The notes beneath the pieces were generated by a model. The model did no database searches and was not told where the DNA came from. It saw only the letters and a program-made list of their open reading frames with translations. A stretch of DNA of 44,088 nt from Fidelibacterota bacterium (GTDB lineage Bacteria > Fidelibacterota > Fidelibacteria > Fidelibacterales > Fidelibacteraceae), in assembly GCA_028718545.1 (NCBI GenBank), contig JAQULT010000010.1, positions 1 through 44,088 on the forward strand, given 5' to 3'. Shown one piece after another: positions 16,462 to 24,938 of this stretch (positions are counted from its first letter, which is position 1; every line of letters begins with the position of its first letter). The position numbers and the translations under genes were made by a program.

Positions 16462-16472
16462 CTTGACTCAAG
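16462..16472. promoter_or_regulatory. Palindrome copy 3: CTTGACTCAAG
   Basis: Perfect 11-bp palindrome with the same half-site as copies 1 and 2 but C in the centre, which is the same sequence read from the other strand. It lies about 25 bp upstream of the -35 box of the NUDIX operon, a usual activator or repressor position. Confidence 0.55.
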
Positions 16473-16496
16473 TGAATGGCCACTGCTGAAATTGAT

Positions 16497-16525
16497 TTGT
16501 CACTTCAAAAAGAAACGTGTATATT
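16497..16525 (+). promoter_or_regulatory. Sigma-70-type promoter of the NUDIX-glgB operon, likely leaderless
   Basis: TTGTCA (16497-16502), 17 bp, TATATT (16520-16525). Transcription would start at about 16532, only one to three bases before the ATG at 16534. No Shine-Dalgarno is visible, which fits a leaderless mRNA. Confidence 0.65.
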
Positions 16526-16533
16526 TATCTACG

Positions 16534-17076
16534 ATGGAAAAATTGAAGGAAACGACAATCACATCGGAAAAGGTGTATGACGGGGCATTATTGCGCGTTC
16601 GAAAGGATAGTGTACGCTTGCCGGACGGTAAAACATCCGTTCGGGAATACATCCGCCACCCGGGGGCTGTAGCGCTGATCCCCTGGCTGCCCGACGGCAA
16701 ATTGCTGCTCATCCGCCAGTTCCGCTATCCGCTGAAACGGGTCTTCATTGAGCTGCCTGCCGGCAAGATCGATCCGGGCGAGAATCCGGAACAAACGGGC
16801 ATTCGTGAACTGGAGGAAGAAACCGGTTACCGTGCCGGAAGACTGCTATACCTGTCGAGCATCCATCCCTGCATCGGATACAGTGACGAGGTCATACATC
16901 TCTATGAGGCCTTTGATCTGCAGCGCAGTCAGCGCTGCCCCGATGAACACGAATTCATGGAGATCTTCAGCCTGTCCCTGGACGAAGCTCTCCGACTTAT
17001 TGAAAAAGGTGAGATCACGGATGTTAAAACCCTTGCCGGCATTTATGCCGCCGCACACAGGAAAGGAAGATCATGA
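16534..17076 (+). CDS. NUDIX hydrolase, ADP-ribose pyrophosphatase-like
   Basis: 180 residues. The complete Nudix box G-x5-E-x7-REL-EE-x-G-Y spans 78-99 (starting GKIDPGE, ending RELEEETGY), which binds the catalytic divalent metal. The flanking FIELPAGK and SIHPCIGYSDEVIHLYEA are typical of the ADP-ribose / nucleotide-sugar pyrophosphatase subgroup. The likely reaction is cleavage of ADP-ribose or ADP-sugar to AMP and sugar phosphate. Because glgB follows with an ATGA overlap, hydrolysis of ADP-glucose is a possible role (inferred). The ATG at 16534 is chosen because an upstream TTG extension would start within the promoter region and add low-complexity Lys-rich sequence. Confidence 0.9.
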   Translation: MEKLKETTITSEKVYDGALLRVRKDSVRLPDGKTSVREYIRHPGAVALIPWLPDGKLLLIRQFRYPLKRVFIELPAGKIDPGENPEQTGIRELEEETGYRAGRLLYLSSIHPCIGYSDEVIHLYEAFDLQRSQRCPDEHEFMEIFSLSLDEALRLIEKGEITDVKTLAGIYAAAHRKGRS

Positions 17077-19262
17077 CGCTCAAGAAAATGATGCGCGATA
17101 TTCGCGACGGAGTCTGCCATGACCCGCATGCCGTACTGGGTATGCATGAAAACAACAAACTGGAAAAAACTATCCGTGTCTATCAGCCGGAAGCCCTCGG
17201 TGTTACGGTAACCCTTCTCGAGAGCAAAGGTGAACTGGACCTTACGCCCGCAGAGGTCGAAGGATTCTGGTCCGCGGTGTTCCAGTCGGAATCCTTTGAA
17301 AAATATGAGGTCCATGTCAAGTACAAGAATGGCAACAGCTATGATTATATCCATCCTTATCAGTTTATGCCGGCATTGAACGAAGAGGACCTCTATTTGT
17401 TCGGGAAGGGCGATCATCACTTTGTCTACGAAAAATTGGGAGCACACCCGCGTGTAATTGACGGCATCAAAGGTGTGTCTTTTGCTGTATGGGCGCCCGA
17501 AGCCCGCCGTGTGAGCGTTGTGGGGGATTTCAATCTCTGGGACGGCCGCAAACACATGATGCGCGAACTGGGATCTTCCGGAATCTGGGAAATATTCGTT
17601 CCCGGCACCCGCTCCGGACTGAATTATAAATATGAAATATTTTCAAAGGACGGCCGGCTTCTGCTGAAAGCCGACCCCTACGCCTTTTACGCCCAGCTTC
17701 GGCCGGGAAATGCCTCACGCATCTTTCAGTCGGACTATGTATGGAAAGATAAGAAATATATGAATTCCCGTCCGGAACACAGCCTGGACCAGCCACTGAA
17801 TATCTACGAGGTGCATCTGGGTTCCTGGAAACGGAATGCGGACTGGCAGTGGTACAATTACCGGGAACTGGCCCCGCTCTTGATCGGGCATGTAAAAAAG
17901 CTTGGTTTTACCCATATTGAACTGATGCCCGTAATGGAACATCCCTTTGACGGTTCCTGGGGTTATCAGGTAAGCGGCTACTATGCTCCGACCAGCCGTT
18001 TCGGCAACCCGGACGATTTCCGTTTTTTTGTGGACTATTGCCATCAGAACGGTATCGGTGTGATCCTGGACTGGGTGCCGGCGCATTTTCCCAAGGACGA
18101 GTTCTCACTGGGACGCTTTGACGGTTCTGCCCTTTACGAACATGTGGACCCGAAGCTGGGCGAACATCCCGACTGGGGCACCTTTATCTTCAATTACGGG
18201 CGCAATGAGGTTACCAATTTTCTGATTTCCAATGCCCTGTACTGGCTGAAGGAATTCCATGCGGACGGTTTGCGCATCGACGCCGTCGCCAGTATGCTCT
18301 ATCTGGATTACAGCCGTAAGACAGGGGAGTGGGTCCCGAACCGCTACGGAGGCAATGAAAATATCGAAGCCATCGAGTTTATGAAACGCCTGTCCACCAT
18401 CGTTGGAAAATATTTCCCCTCATCGCTGCTGATCGCCGAAGAGTCCACGGCCTGGGGCGGCGTTAGCCATCCGGTGCATACCGGCGGCCTGGGATTTGAT
18501 TTCAAGTGGAATATGGGCTGGATGAACGATTTCCTGCGTTACATGTCCAAAGATCCCATCTACCGCAAGTACCACCACGGCGATATGACCTTTTCCATGC
18601 TGTATCAATATTCCGAAAATTACATTTTAAGCCTCAGTCACGACGAAGTGGTACACGGAAAGCGTTCCCTGCTGAGCAAGATGCCGGGTGACGACTGGCA
18701 GAAATTTGCCAATTTCAAGCTTCTGTTGAGCTTTATGTACTGCCACCCGGGAAAAAAATGCCTGTTTATGGGGAGCGAACTGGCACCCTGGAACGAATGG
18801 AACGAAGAACGGGGCGTGGAATGGGAATTGCAGCAATGGGAACCTCACCGCAGCGCCGGGAAATTTCTGGAAGCCCTGAGCGCGTTCTACCGGCAATCCC
18901 CCGCACTCTGGCAGCGGGACCAGGAGCCGGCCGGATTTGAATGGATCGACGGCGGCAATACGGAACAGTCCATTGCCAGTTTCCTGCGGCGGGGTAAACA
19001 TAAAAAAGACGAGCTGATCATGATATTTAACTTTACCCCGGAAACGTATTTTGACTTTCGCCTCGGTGTCCCCGATGCCGGGACCTATGAAGAAGCTTTC
19101 AATACCGATGCGGCGGAGTATAACGGCAGCGGTGTGGTCCGCAACTGGGCACAGCAGGCGGAAAAGATCGAATGGAACGGGAGAAAATACTCCATCAAGA
19201 TCGGGGTGCCGCCGCTGGGCTGCGTGATTATGCGGCGCAAAGACAGTACGGATGGAAAATAA
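17073..19262 (+). CDS. glgB: 1,4-alpha-glucan (glycogen) branching enzyme
   Basis: 729 residues, full length for GlgB (E. coli 728). It cuts alpha-1,4 chains and re-attaches them by alpha-1,6 links in glycogen. In order: N1 domain (about 1-105, DPHAVLGMHE), CBM48 (about 115-220, FAVWAPEARRVSVVGDFN), GH13 barrel and C-terminal beta domain. The catalytic triad is D403 (GLRIDAVAS), E456 (LIAEEST) and D524 (LSHDEVVHGK), each at the E. coli position minus two. The ATG overlaps the NUDIX stop as ATGA. The stop overlaps the next glycosyltransferase by 11 bp. No glgA or glgC is in the window. Confidence 0.97.
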   Translation: MTLKKMMRDIRDGVCHDPHAVLGMHENNKLEKTIRVYQPEALGVTVTLLESKGELDLTPAEVEGFWSAVFQSESFEKYEVHVKYKNGNSYDYIHPYQFMPALNEEDLYLFGKGDHHFVYEKLGAHPRVIDGIKGVSFAVWAPEARRVSVVGDFNLWDGRKHMMRELGSSGIWEIFVPGTRSGLNYKYEIFSKDGRLLLKADPYAFYAQLRPGNASRIFQSDYVWKDKKYMNSRPEHSLDQPLNIYEVHLGSWKRNADWQWYNYRELAPLLIGHVKKLGFTHIELMPVMEHPFDGSWGYQVSGYYAPTSRFGNPDDFRFFVDYCHQNGIGVILDWVPAHFPKDEFSLGRFDGSALYEHVDPKLGEHPDWGTFIFNYGRNEVTNFLISNALYWLKEFHADGLRIDAVASMLYLDYSRKTGEWVPNRYGGNENIEAIEFMKRLSTIVGKYFPSSLLIAEESTAWGGVSHPVHTGGLGFDFKWNMGWMNDFLRYMSKDPIYRKYHHGDMTFSMLYQYSENYILSLSHDEVVHGKRSLLSKMPGDDWQKFANFKLLLSFMYCHPGKKCLFMGSELAPWNEWNEERGVEWELQQWEPHRSAGKFLEALSAFYRQSPALWQRDQEPAGFEWIDGGNTEQSIASFLRRGKHKKDELIMIFNFTPETYFDFRLGVPDAGTYEEAFNTDAAEYNGSGVVRNWAQQAEKIEWNGRKYSIKIGVPPLGCVIMRRKDSTDGK

Positions 19263-20343
19263 GACCATATTTTACGCAATAATCAACTGGGGATTGGGGC
19301 ATGCAACGCGCTCAACTCCGATTATCCGCCATTTGTTGGAACGGGGGAACCGTGTTATTCTGATCGCTCACGGTAATGCGCTGAATCTGCTGCATGAAAC
19401 ATTTCCCGAATGTGAGTACTACGATATCCGCGATCAGCAGATCCGTTATTCCCGCCTATCCTTCCTGTTCGTTTTCAAGATCGTGGCACAGCTGCCCAAG
19501 ATGCTGCTATGCTGGCGCTATGAACGGCGTAAGGTCCGGGAACTGGAAAAACGCCTTCATCCGGACCTGATCATCAGCGAAATGCGTCTGGGCGTCTGGT
19601 CCAGGCGCGTACCTTCGGTACTGATCACGCATCAACTGCGATTTTTTCTGCCACCGGCATTGCGATGGGCGGTCGTGTTCGGTGAAGCATTCAATCGCAT
19701 TGTATTCCGCAACTACCGTTATGTCTTCGTACCCGACGCTGAAGGCAGTACGAATCTTTCAGGCGAACTTTCCCATAAAGGAAAAATCGCCCGCCATTCC
19801 AAAGTCCGCTACATCGGCTGCCTTTCCAGCATTGAAGTTCCCGAAACACCCGTTAAGGGGGACCTTGACCTGCTGATCAGCATTTCGGGGCCCGAGCCCC
19901 AGCGCAGCCGCTTTGAGGCAAAGGTCATGGAACAGCTCGAAGAATTGCCGGGAAGCGTATGGATAGCACGGGGAGAACCGGGCGCCGCGAAGGATAAGGT
20001 TCTGCAGAATGGACGGATCAGGATCTTTTCGCATCTGGACCGCCAAAAAATGGCCGAAGCCATGCTCAAAGCTAAATACATTGTCTGCCGTTCCGGTTAT
20101 TCCACGGTCATGGAACTTTTGGCTTTGGGAAAGAATGCCCTTTTCGTGCCTACGCCCGGGCAAACGGAGCAGGAATACCTGGCGGATTATTACCGGAAAC
20201 AAGGTGTTTTTCACAGCTGTCCGCAGGACAAACTGGATCTTTCGGATCTGCCGCCGCTCCCGGATAACGGGCTGCTGAAAAAAACAATCCCTGTCAACCG
20301 TTTGGATCATATTGAACAATTACTGGATTCCCTATGTCCCTGA
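19252..20343 (+). CDS. GT-B fold glycosyltransferase (MurG/GT28-like)
   Basis: 363 residues. The N-terminus NWGLGHATRSTPIIRHLLERG carries the glycine-rich loop of GT-B enzymes of the MurG / monogalactosyldiacylglycerol synthase type. The C-terminal half has the nucleotide-sugar site pattern FSHLDRQKMAEAMLKAKYIVCRSGYSTVMELLALGK followed by PTPGQTEQEYLA, as in GT28 C-terminal domains. It is probably peripheral to the inner membrane, with a lipid-linked or soluble sugar acceptor. It overlaps glgB by 11 bp and the next gene by 10 bp, so translation is likely coupled. Donor and acceptor are unknown. Confidence 0.8.
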   Translation: MENKTIFYAIINWGLGHATRSTPIIRHLLERGNRVILIAHGNALNLLHETFPECEYYDIRDQQIRYSRLSFLFVFKIVAQLPKMLLCWRYERRKVRELEKRLHPDLIISEMRLGVWSRRVPSVLITHQLRFFLPPALRWAVVFGEAFNRIVFRNYRYVFVPDAEGSTNLSGELSHKGKIARHSKVRYIGCLSSIEVPETPVKGDLDLLISISGPEPQRSRFEAKVMEQLEELPGSVWIARGEPGAAKDKVLQNGRIRIFSHLDRQKMAEAMLKAKYIVCRSGYSTVMELLALGKNALFVPTPGQTEQEYLADYYRKQGVFHSCPQDKLDLSDLPPLPDNGLLKKTIPVNRLDHIEQLLDSLCP

Positions 20344-21497
20344 GCCTTTACATTATCGTCGCCGTTTCTTATGCCCTTGCCGGCTGTTATGTATTGTATA
20401 TCCTGTATTTTCTACTGGGATTCCGGCGTCTGAAAGCTCCTGCGCTGAAAGAGGATGCGGATCTGCCGCCGCTGAGCGTACTGATCTGTGCGCGGAATGA
20501 GGAAGCGGTCATCGAGACCTGCGTCCGTTCGGTATTTGCGCAGGATTACCCGGGAGACAAATTCCGGGTCCTGGTGGTCAACGACCGTTCCGAAGACCGT
20601 ACGGCGCAGATCCTGGAAAAGCTGGCGGCGGAATTTCACTCGCTAAAACTTCTGCATCTGAACAGCTGCCCGAAAGGCATTTCTCCAAAAAAGCATGCCA
20701 TTGCCCGGGGACTCGAATACTGCGATACCGAATTTATTCTTGCCACGGATGCCGATGCCCGGCATGATCCGCAGTGGCTTCGCAGCTACGCATCGCTATG
20801 TAACGAAAAACTGGGGGCGGCCACGGGCTTGTCGCTGTTCCGTAAAGATGAATTCCGTTCAGCATGGGAACGCACCTGGCAGTCCATGCAGACCCTGGAA
20901 GCTTTGTCGCATAATGTTGTGATCGCCGGTGCCATGATGAACGGTTTTGTGATTACGGCAAACGGAAATAACATGATGTACCGGAAATCCCTTTTTAACA
21001 GTAATACGGCACTGAAAAACAATGTAGTGACCGGCGATGATTCCGATATTGTCTATGAAGCACAGAGCCGTGGGTACGATGTGCTTTTTAATGCGCATCC
21101 CGCTTCCGTGGTCCGGCTCGAACCGGAATCCGGCATCGGAGCCGTTGTCAATCAGCGCGTCCGCTGGGCTTCGCATGTCATGAAAGCCACTTTGCCGGTA
21201 CGCATTCTGGGGTTGAGCGTTTTTCTCTTTTATTTATCGACGCTGCTGCTGCCTTTCCTTGCCTTTGCTGATTCCGCCGTTCTATACTGGTGGGGAGGTC
21301 TCTGGCTGATCAAAGCCGCCTGTGACTTTGCTTATATGTCGTTTACTTTGCATAAATTCCGTATTCCGTATAATTTCGGACACCTGTTCCTGATGGAGCT
21401 TGTACATGCCCTGTTCATCGTTTGGGTTGGACTTGCGGGGACCTTCGGGCGTTTTACCTGGAAAGGTACGGAATATCAAAAGACCATGAAGCCATGA
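20334..21497 (+). CDS. Membrane GT2-family processive-type glycosyltransferase
   Basis: 387 residues. There is an N-terminal membrane helix (about 5-29), a GT-A domain with ICARNEEAVIETCVRSV, the metal/nucleotide motif D139-A-D141, GDDSD at 234-238 and the QRVRW motif at 274-278, then two or three C-terminal membrane helices (from about 288). The D, DxD, D, QxxRW set is that of synthases such as cellulose and hyaluronan synthases and of ceramide glucosyltransferase-like enzymes. It probably makes or extends a glycan or glycolipid at the inner membrane. It starts within the preceding gene and ends in an ATGA overlap with the next. Confidence 0.87.
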   Translation: MSLSLYIIVAVSYALAGCYVLYILYFLLGFRRLKAPALKEDADLPPLSVLICARNEEAVIETCVRSVFAQDYPGDKFRVLVVNDRSEDRTAQILEKLAAEFHSLKLLHLNSCPKGISPKKHAIARGLEYCDTEFILATDADARHDPQWLRSYASLCNEKLGAATGLSLFRKDEFRSAWERTWQSMQTLEALSHNVVIAGAMMNGFVITANGNNMMYRKSLFNSNTALKNNVVTGDDSDIVYEAQSRGYDVLFNAHPASVVRLEPESGIGAVVNQRVRWASHVMKATLPVRILGLSVFLFYLSTLLLPFLAFADSAVLYWWGGLWLIKAACDFAYMSFTLHKFRIPYNFGHLFLMELVHALFIVWVGLAGTFGRFTWKGTEYQKTMKP

Positions 21498-22399
21498 TCA
21501 AAAAAGTATTGTCACTTCTGGGCAAGATCGCGTTAAGCGCAATTCTCCTGGGTTATCTCCTTTCCCGGATCGAGATCGGCGAACTTCATCTTTTTTTTCG
21601 AACTTTGCCTTTACGGACCATCGGAATTGTGCTGTTGCTGGGTATCATCAATGTTGGCTTTCAGGGACTGCGCTTCCTTTATACCTGCCACCGGATATTG
21701 CCGCCCTTTACGGCGAAGCAAGGCTTTGTCGCACATTTTTCCGGTTTTCTTTTCCGTCTGGTGCTCCCCGCAAGTATCGGTGAAGTGGGGAAGACCTTTC
21801 TTTTACCCGGCACGAACAAACAGCGTATCTATGCCTTTCTTATGGATGCTTTCTTCTCTGTCGGAGCCTTGTTCTTTTTCTTTGGCATCGCGACCTATCT
21901 GCTGTACCCTGCCATGTGGTATATGCTGGGATTTTGCTTCATATTTGTTGTTCTCTTTTTCATTTATCGGCTTTTAAGCAAAAACAGCAATTTCCGAAAA
22001 TACATACCGGAGCAAGTTCCCTACCTGAAAATCGGTGCGATGAACATTCTGTTTACCACATTGAGTTTTGTCGCTTTCATTTTCCAGTACTGGACGATTT
22101 TGGCTCCCTACGGTATCCGTTTTTTCGATCAGGCAAAGGTCTGCTTTTTCATTCTTGGCGTAGGCTCGATACCGCTTTCTTTTGCCGGGATCGGCTTCAG
22201 TGAAAATGCCGCGAATTACGCCTTAAAAGCCTTTTCGGTCCCTTCGGAGGCGGCGGTAGGAACGGCGTTGTTCATCTTTTTTGTCAATGTGATCCTCCCG
22301 GCGCTGGTCGGTGTGATCCTCCTGAACTTTTTTTCGGAGATCCGTTACCGGCATATCCGGGAACTGGTAAAAAAAATGATCAGCAAGGAAAAGAAATAA
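21494..22399 (+). CDS. Lysylphosphatidylglycerol-synthase-TM-like (UPF0104) membrane protein
   Basis: 301 residues with about eight hydrophobic helices. The early GFQGLRFLYTCHRIL, the LPASIGEVGKTFLL segment and the late LGVGSIPLSFAGIGFSENAANYAL match the conserved polar motifs of the LPG_synthase_TM (PF03706) family. These proteins are lipid or glycolipid flippase-like and often sit with glycosyltransferases. The soluble lysyl-transfer domain of MprF is absent. The ATG at 21494 overlaps the GT2 stop as ATGA. It is the last gene of the NUDIX-glgB-GT-GT2 run. A role in moving the glycolipid product across the membrane is inferred from context only. Confidence 0.82.
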   Translation: MIKKVLSLLGKIALSAILLGYLLSRIEIGELHLFFRTLPLRTIGIVLLLGIINVGFQGLRFLYTCHRILPPFTAKQGFVAHFSGFLFRLVLPASIGEVGKTFLLPGTNKQRIYAFLMDAFFSVGALFFFFGIATYLLYPAMWYMLGFCFIFVVLFFIYRLLSKNSNFRKYIPEQVPYLKIGAMNILFTTLSFVAFIFQYWTILAPYGIRFFDQAKVCFFILGVGSIPLSFAGIGFSENAANYALKAFSVPSEAAVGTALFIFFVNVILPALVGVILLNFFSEIRYRHIRELVKKMISKEKK

Positions 22400-22542
22400 T
22401 CCGGATTCATCCGGCGGATAAAGAGCCGCAGCGGCGCATGCAGAAAGAGGAACGTTAAATAAACGGAAAATTCCGAATAACAAAAAAACCTATAGAAAAC
22501 ATTAAAAATAGTAGTATATTTCCAGTCAAACGAAAAAATAAA
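22400..22542. other. Short intergenic region with a GCCGC-A-GCGGC palindrome
   Basis: GCCGCAGCGGC at 22425-22435 is a perfect 11-bp palindrome just after the glycosyltransferase operon, without a T-run. A TATATT at 22515-22520 could be the -10 of the kinase gene, but I find no convincing -35 box. Confidence 0.35.
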
Positions 22543-24732
22543 ATGCGTATTAACTGCGACAAATCGAAAGAAACTGTAGGGAATTGCTGTTTGTTCAAAG
22601 CGGGGAGCGCCCGTATCCTTTTATTTCTGTTGATATCGCTGGTACAAACGCTGCTTGCGGCAGCATCAACGGACAGCCTGGTCCATGCGATCAATACCCG
22701 CCAGGGCTTGCCGCGCATCGATGCACGGCTGCAATACGCTTTTGAACTGCGGCGTTCCGATCCCGAAACATCGGAACGTGAAGCAAAGACCGCATTGAAA
22801 GAAGCGCTGGCATTAAAGAATCCGGAGCGGCAGGCGAAGGCATTCTATTATCTGGGGTTGACCTACCATTATAACGACCGCAGCGATTCCGCCGTTATTT
22901 TTCTGCAAAATTCGAAATCTCTGTACCGCGAGATCGGAGACTCTGAAAATCTCTCAAAAGTATTATCGATACTCGGAACGGCCTATCTGTCAACGACCGG
23001 CGATCAGAAACAGGCATTCGCGTATTATAATGAAGCCTTGAACGAAGCACGCAAAAGCGCCAATCACCAAACCATGGCTATCGTATATTCCCAGTTATCG
23101 AACATATTCAGGATGAACGGTTCTTATCAGCAGGCAATCGAATTCATTTATAAGGCCCGGGAACATTATGACCTCATCGGTTTTACCGAAGGCATTGCCT
23201 GGATCAATTATTCCATCGGGAGGATCTACAATACCATGAGCCTTTACGATGAGGCGGAAAAACTTTTTTTAGAGGGACTTGAAATTTACCGGAGTCTCCC
23301 GGACAATGAGAGTTCCCTCACGGGCCGGGCCATATGTATGGACGAACTCGGTTTTGCCTATATGGAATTGGGCGATATGGAAAAAGCACGGGAATACAAT
23401 ACGGGTGCAGCCAATATTTACCGTACAATGCGCGGCGGAGGCTTTGGTATCTCCAACTCCCTGAAATACCTCGCCAGAATTGAATATCTGGAAGAAAATC
23501 CGGAGGAAGCCCTGCGTCAGCTGGGGAAAGCGCTGCGAATTAAAAAACGTATCAATGACAGACTGGGTCTGCCGGGTGTGTATCTGTTATACGGACAGAT
23601 CCTTTCCGCCCGCGGGGAATACAAAGCGGCGATCGACAGTCTGCAGCTCGGATTGTACCACGCTCAGAACAATCAACAAAAAACCCTGGAAATGAATTTA
23701 AATCTGCAATTGGCGGAAGTGTACAATACCTGCGGGCAATTTGATAAAGCGTACCGGTATCAATACCAGCATTCGGCGATCATGGATTCTATTTACGAAT
23801 CCCGTGCTACCCGCGGGATGACCCAACTGGAGGCACTGTATAAACAGCAGGCACAGGAAGAGGTCATTATTCAGCTGGAGCAGGAGAACACCATTAAGGA
23901 TCTGAAACTTTCCCGCGAGCGGGTCGTGCAGCAGCTCTTGCTGATCATTCTTTTTCTGGTCGTCCTGTTTGCCCTTGTCATACTGCGTTTATACATTTCC
24001 AACAGAAAGATCAATGCGGCTCTTGAAGAACAGCAGAAAAAGCTGCAGGAGCTGAACGCGACCAAAGATAAATTCTTTTCCATTATTGCCCATGATCTTA
24101 AAAGTCCCTTTAACAGTATTATCGGTTTTTCCTCTTTGATGGAGCGTTACGCAAAGGCGGAAGATTTTGAAAAAATGCTGGAATTTTCCCGCCACATCAA
24201 GACCGTATCCACGCAAACCTTTAAATTGCTGGAGAATCTGCTTGACTGGGCCCGTTCACAGACGGGAAATATACTATACAAACCGCGGGAGCTGGACGCC
24301 AGGATACTCATCCAAAATGCTATCGAACTGCATTCATCCTGCGCAAGGCGCAAGGATATTCAAATATCGACGGAAGTACCCCCTCTGAAGCTGTTAGCCG
24401 ATGAAAACATGCTGCATACTGTCTTGCAGAACCTGCTCTCCAATGCCATCAAATATTCCCCGCATGGGTCCAAAGTCAGTGTGGAAGCCCGGGACCTGGG
24501 TAAAAATATTATGATCTCCGTCCGGGACGAGGGCATTGGAATCGGTCCGGAAATGCTCGGACATATTTTTGATATCGGTGAGAACACCAGCAGCCCCGGA
24601 ACCGACAATGAGCAGGGCACCGGGCTGGGCTTGATAATTTGTAAAGAGTTCATAGCAAAACACGGCGGCAGTATCCGTGTCGAGAGCGAATACGGCAAAG
24701 GCAGCAATTTTATTATCATTCTGCCGAAATGA
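22543..24732 (+). CDS. TPR-containing sensor histidine kinase, orphan
   Basis: 729 residues. A signal or anchor segment (about 25-42) is followed by a sensor region of about 380 residues built of tetratricopeptide repeats (patterns such as AFAYYNEALNEARKSAN and GDMEKAREYNTGAANIY). After a coiled coil comes a membrane helix (about 464-486). The cytoplasmic HisKA domain has H517 in IIAHDLKSPFNS. The ATPase domain has an N box (NLLSNAIKYSP, about 630), DEGIGIG (about 662) and GTGLGL (about 692). This periplasmic-TPR plus HisKA layout is common in Bacteroidota-type kinases. No receiver or regulator is adjacent. No Shine-Dalgarno is visible before the ATG, so the exact start is less certain. Confidence 0.9.
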   Translation: MRINCDKSKETVGNCCLFKAGSARILLFLLISLVQTLLAAASTDSLVHAINTRQGLPRIDARLQYAFELRRSDPETSEREAKTALKEALALKNPERQAKAFYYLGLTYHYNDRSDSAVIFLQNSKSLYREIGDSENLSKVLSILGTAYLSTTGDQKQAFAYYNEALNEARKSANHQTMAIVYSQLSNIFRMNGSYQQAIEFIYKAREHYDLIGFTEGIAWINYSIGRIYNTMSLYDEAEKLFLEGLEIYRSLPDNESSLTGRAICMDELGFAYMELGDMEKAREYNTGAANIYRTMRGGGFGISNSLKYLARIEYLEENPEEALRQLGKALRIKKRINDRLGLPGVYLLYGQILSARGEYKAAIDSLQLGLYHAQNNQQKTLEMNLNLQLAEVYNTCGQFDKAYRYQYQHSAIMDSIYESRATRGMTQLEALYKQQAQEEVIIQLEQENTIKDLKLSRERVVQQLLLIILFLVVLFALVILRLYISNRKINAALEEQQKKLQELNATKDKFFSIIAHDLKSPFNSIIGFSSLMERYAKAEDFEKMLEFSRHIKTVSTQTFKLLENLLDWARSQTGNILYKPRELDARILIQNAIELHSSCARRKDIQISTEVPPLKLLADENMLHTVLQNLLSNAIKYSPHGSKVSVEARDLGKNIMISVRDEGIGIGPEMLGHIFDIGENTSSPGTDNEQGTGLGLIICKEFIAKHGGSIRVESEYGKGSNFIIILPK

Positions 24733-24869
24733 CTTTTCTTCAATAATACTGGCATCATCGAATTACACAAATCCAGGATTTAGCGGTTGTCGTCCAAGGT
24801 GCTCCTTTTTTGTTTCTCCTCTTCTTTGGCTCTCCTCTCCGCGAAATTTCCCGGCAGAAAGATAAAACG

Positions 24870-24898
24870 TTGCCAATGCCGCGGATTACCCGTATTTT
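24870..24898 (+). promoter_or_regulatory. Sigma-70-type promoter of the GH13 lipoprotein gene
   Basis: TTGCCA (24870-24875), 17 bp, TATTTT (24893-24898). The start falls about 33 bp before the ATG, with AGGAG in the leader. The rest of the 24733-24938 gap is pyrimidine-rich and shows nothing else. Confidence 0.55.
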
Positions 24899-24938
24899 CC
24901 GGCAATAAAAAACACGCTGCCTTTACAGGAGTCCGATC

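Noticed and set aside
16411..16533. N-terminal extension of the NUDIX protein from an upstream TTG
   Set aside because: It would begin inside the phased A-tracts upstream of the promoter and add a Lys/Asn-rich stretch with no family similarity.
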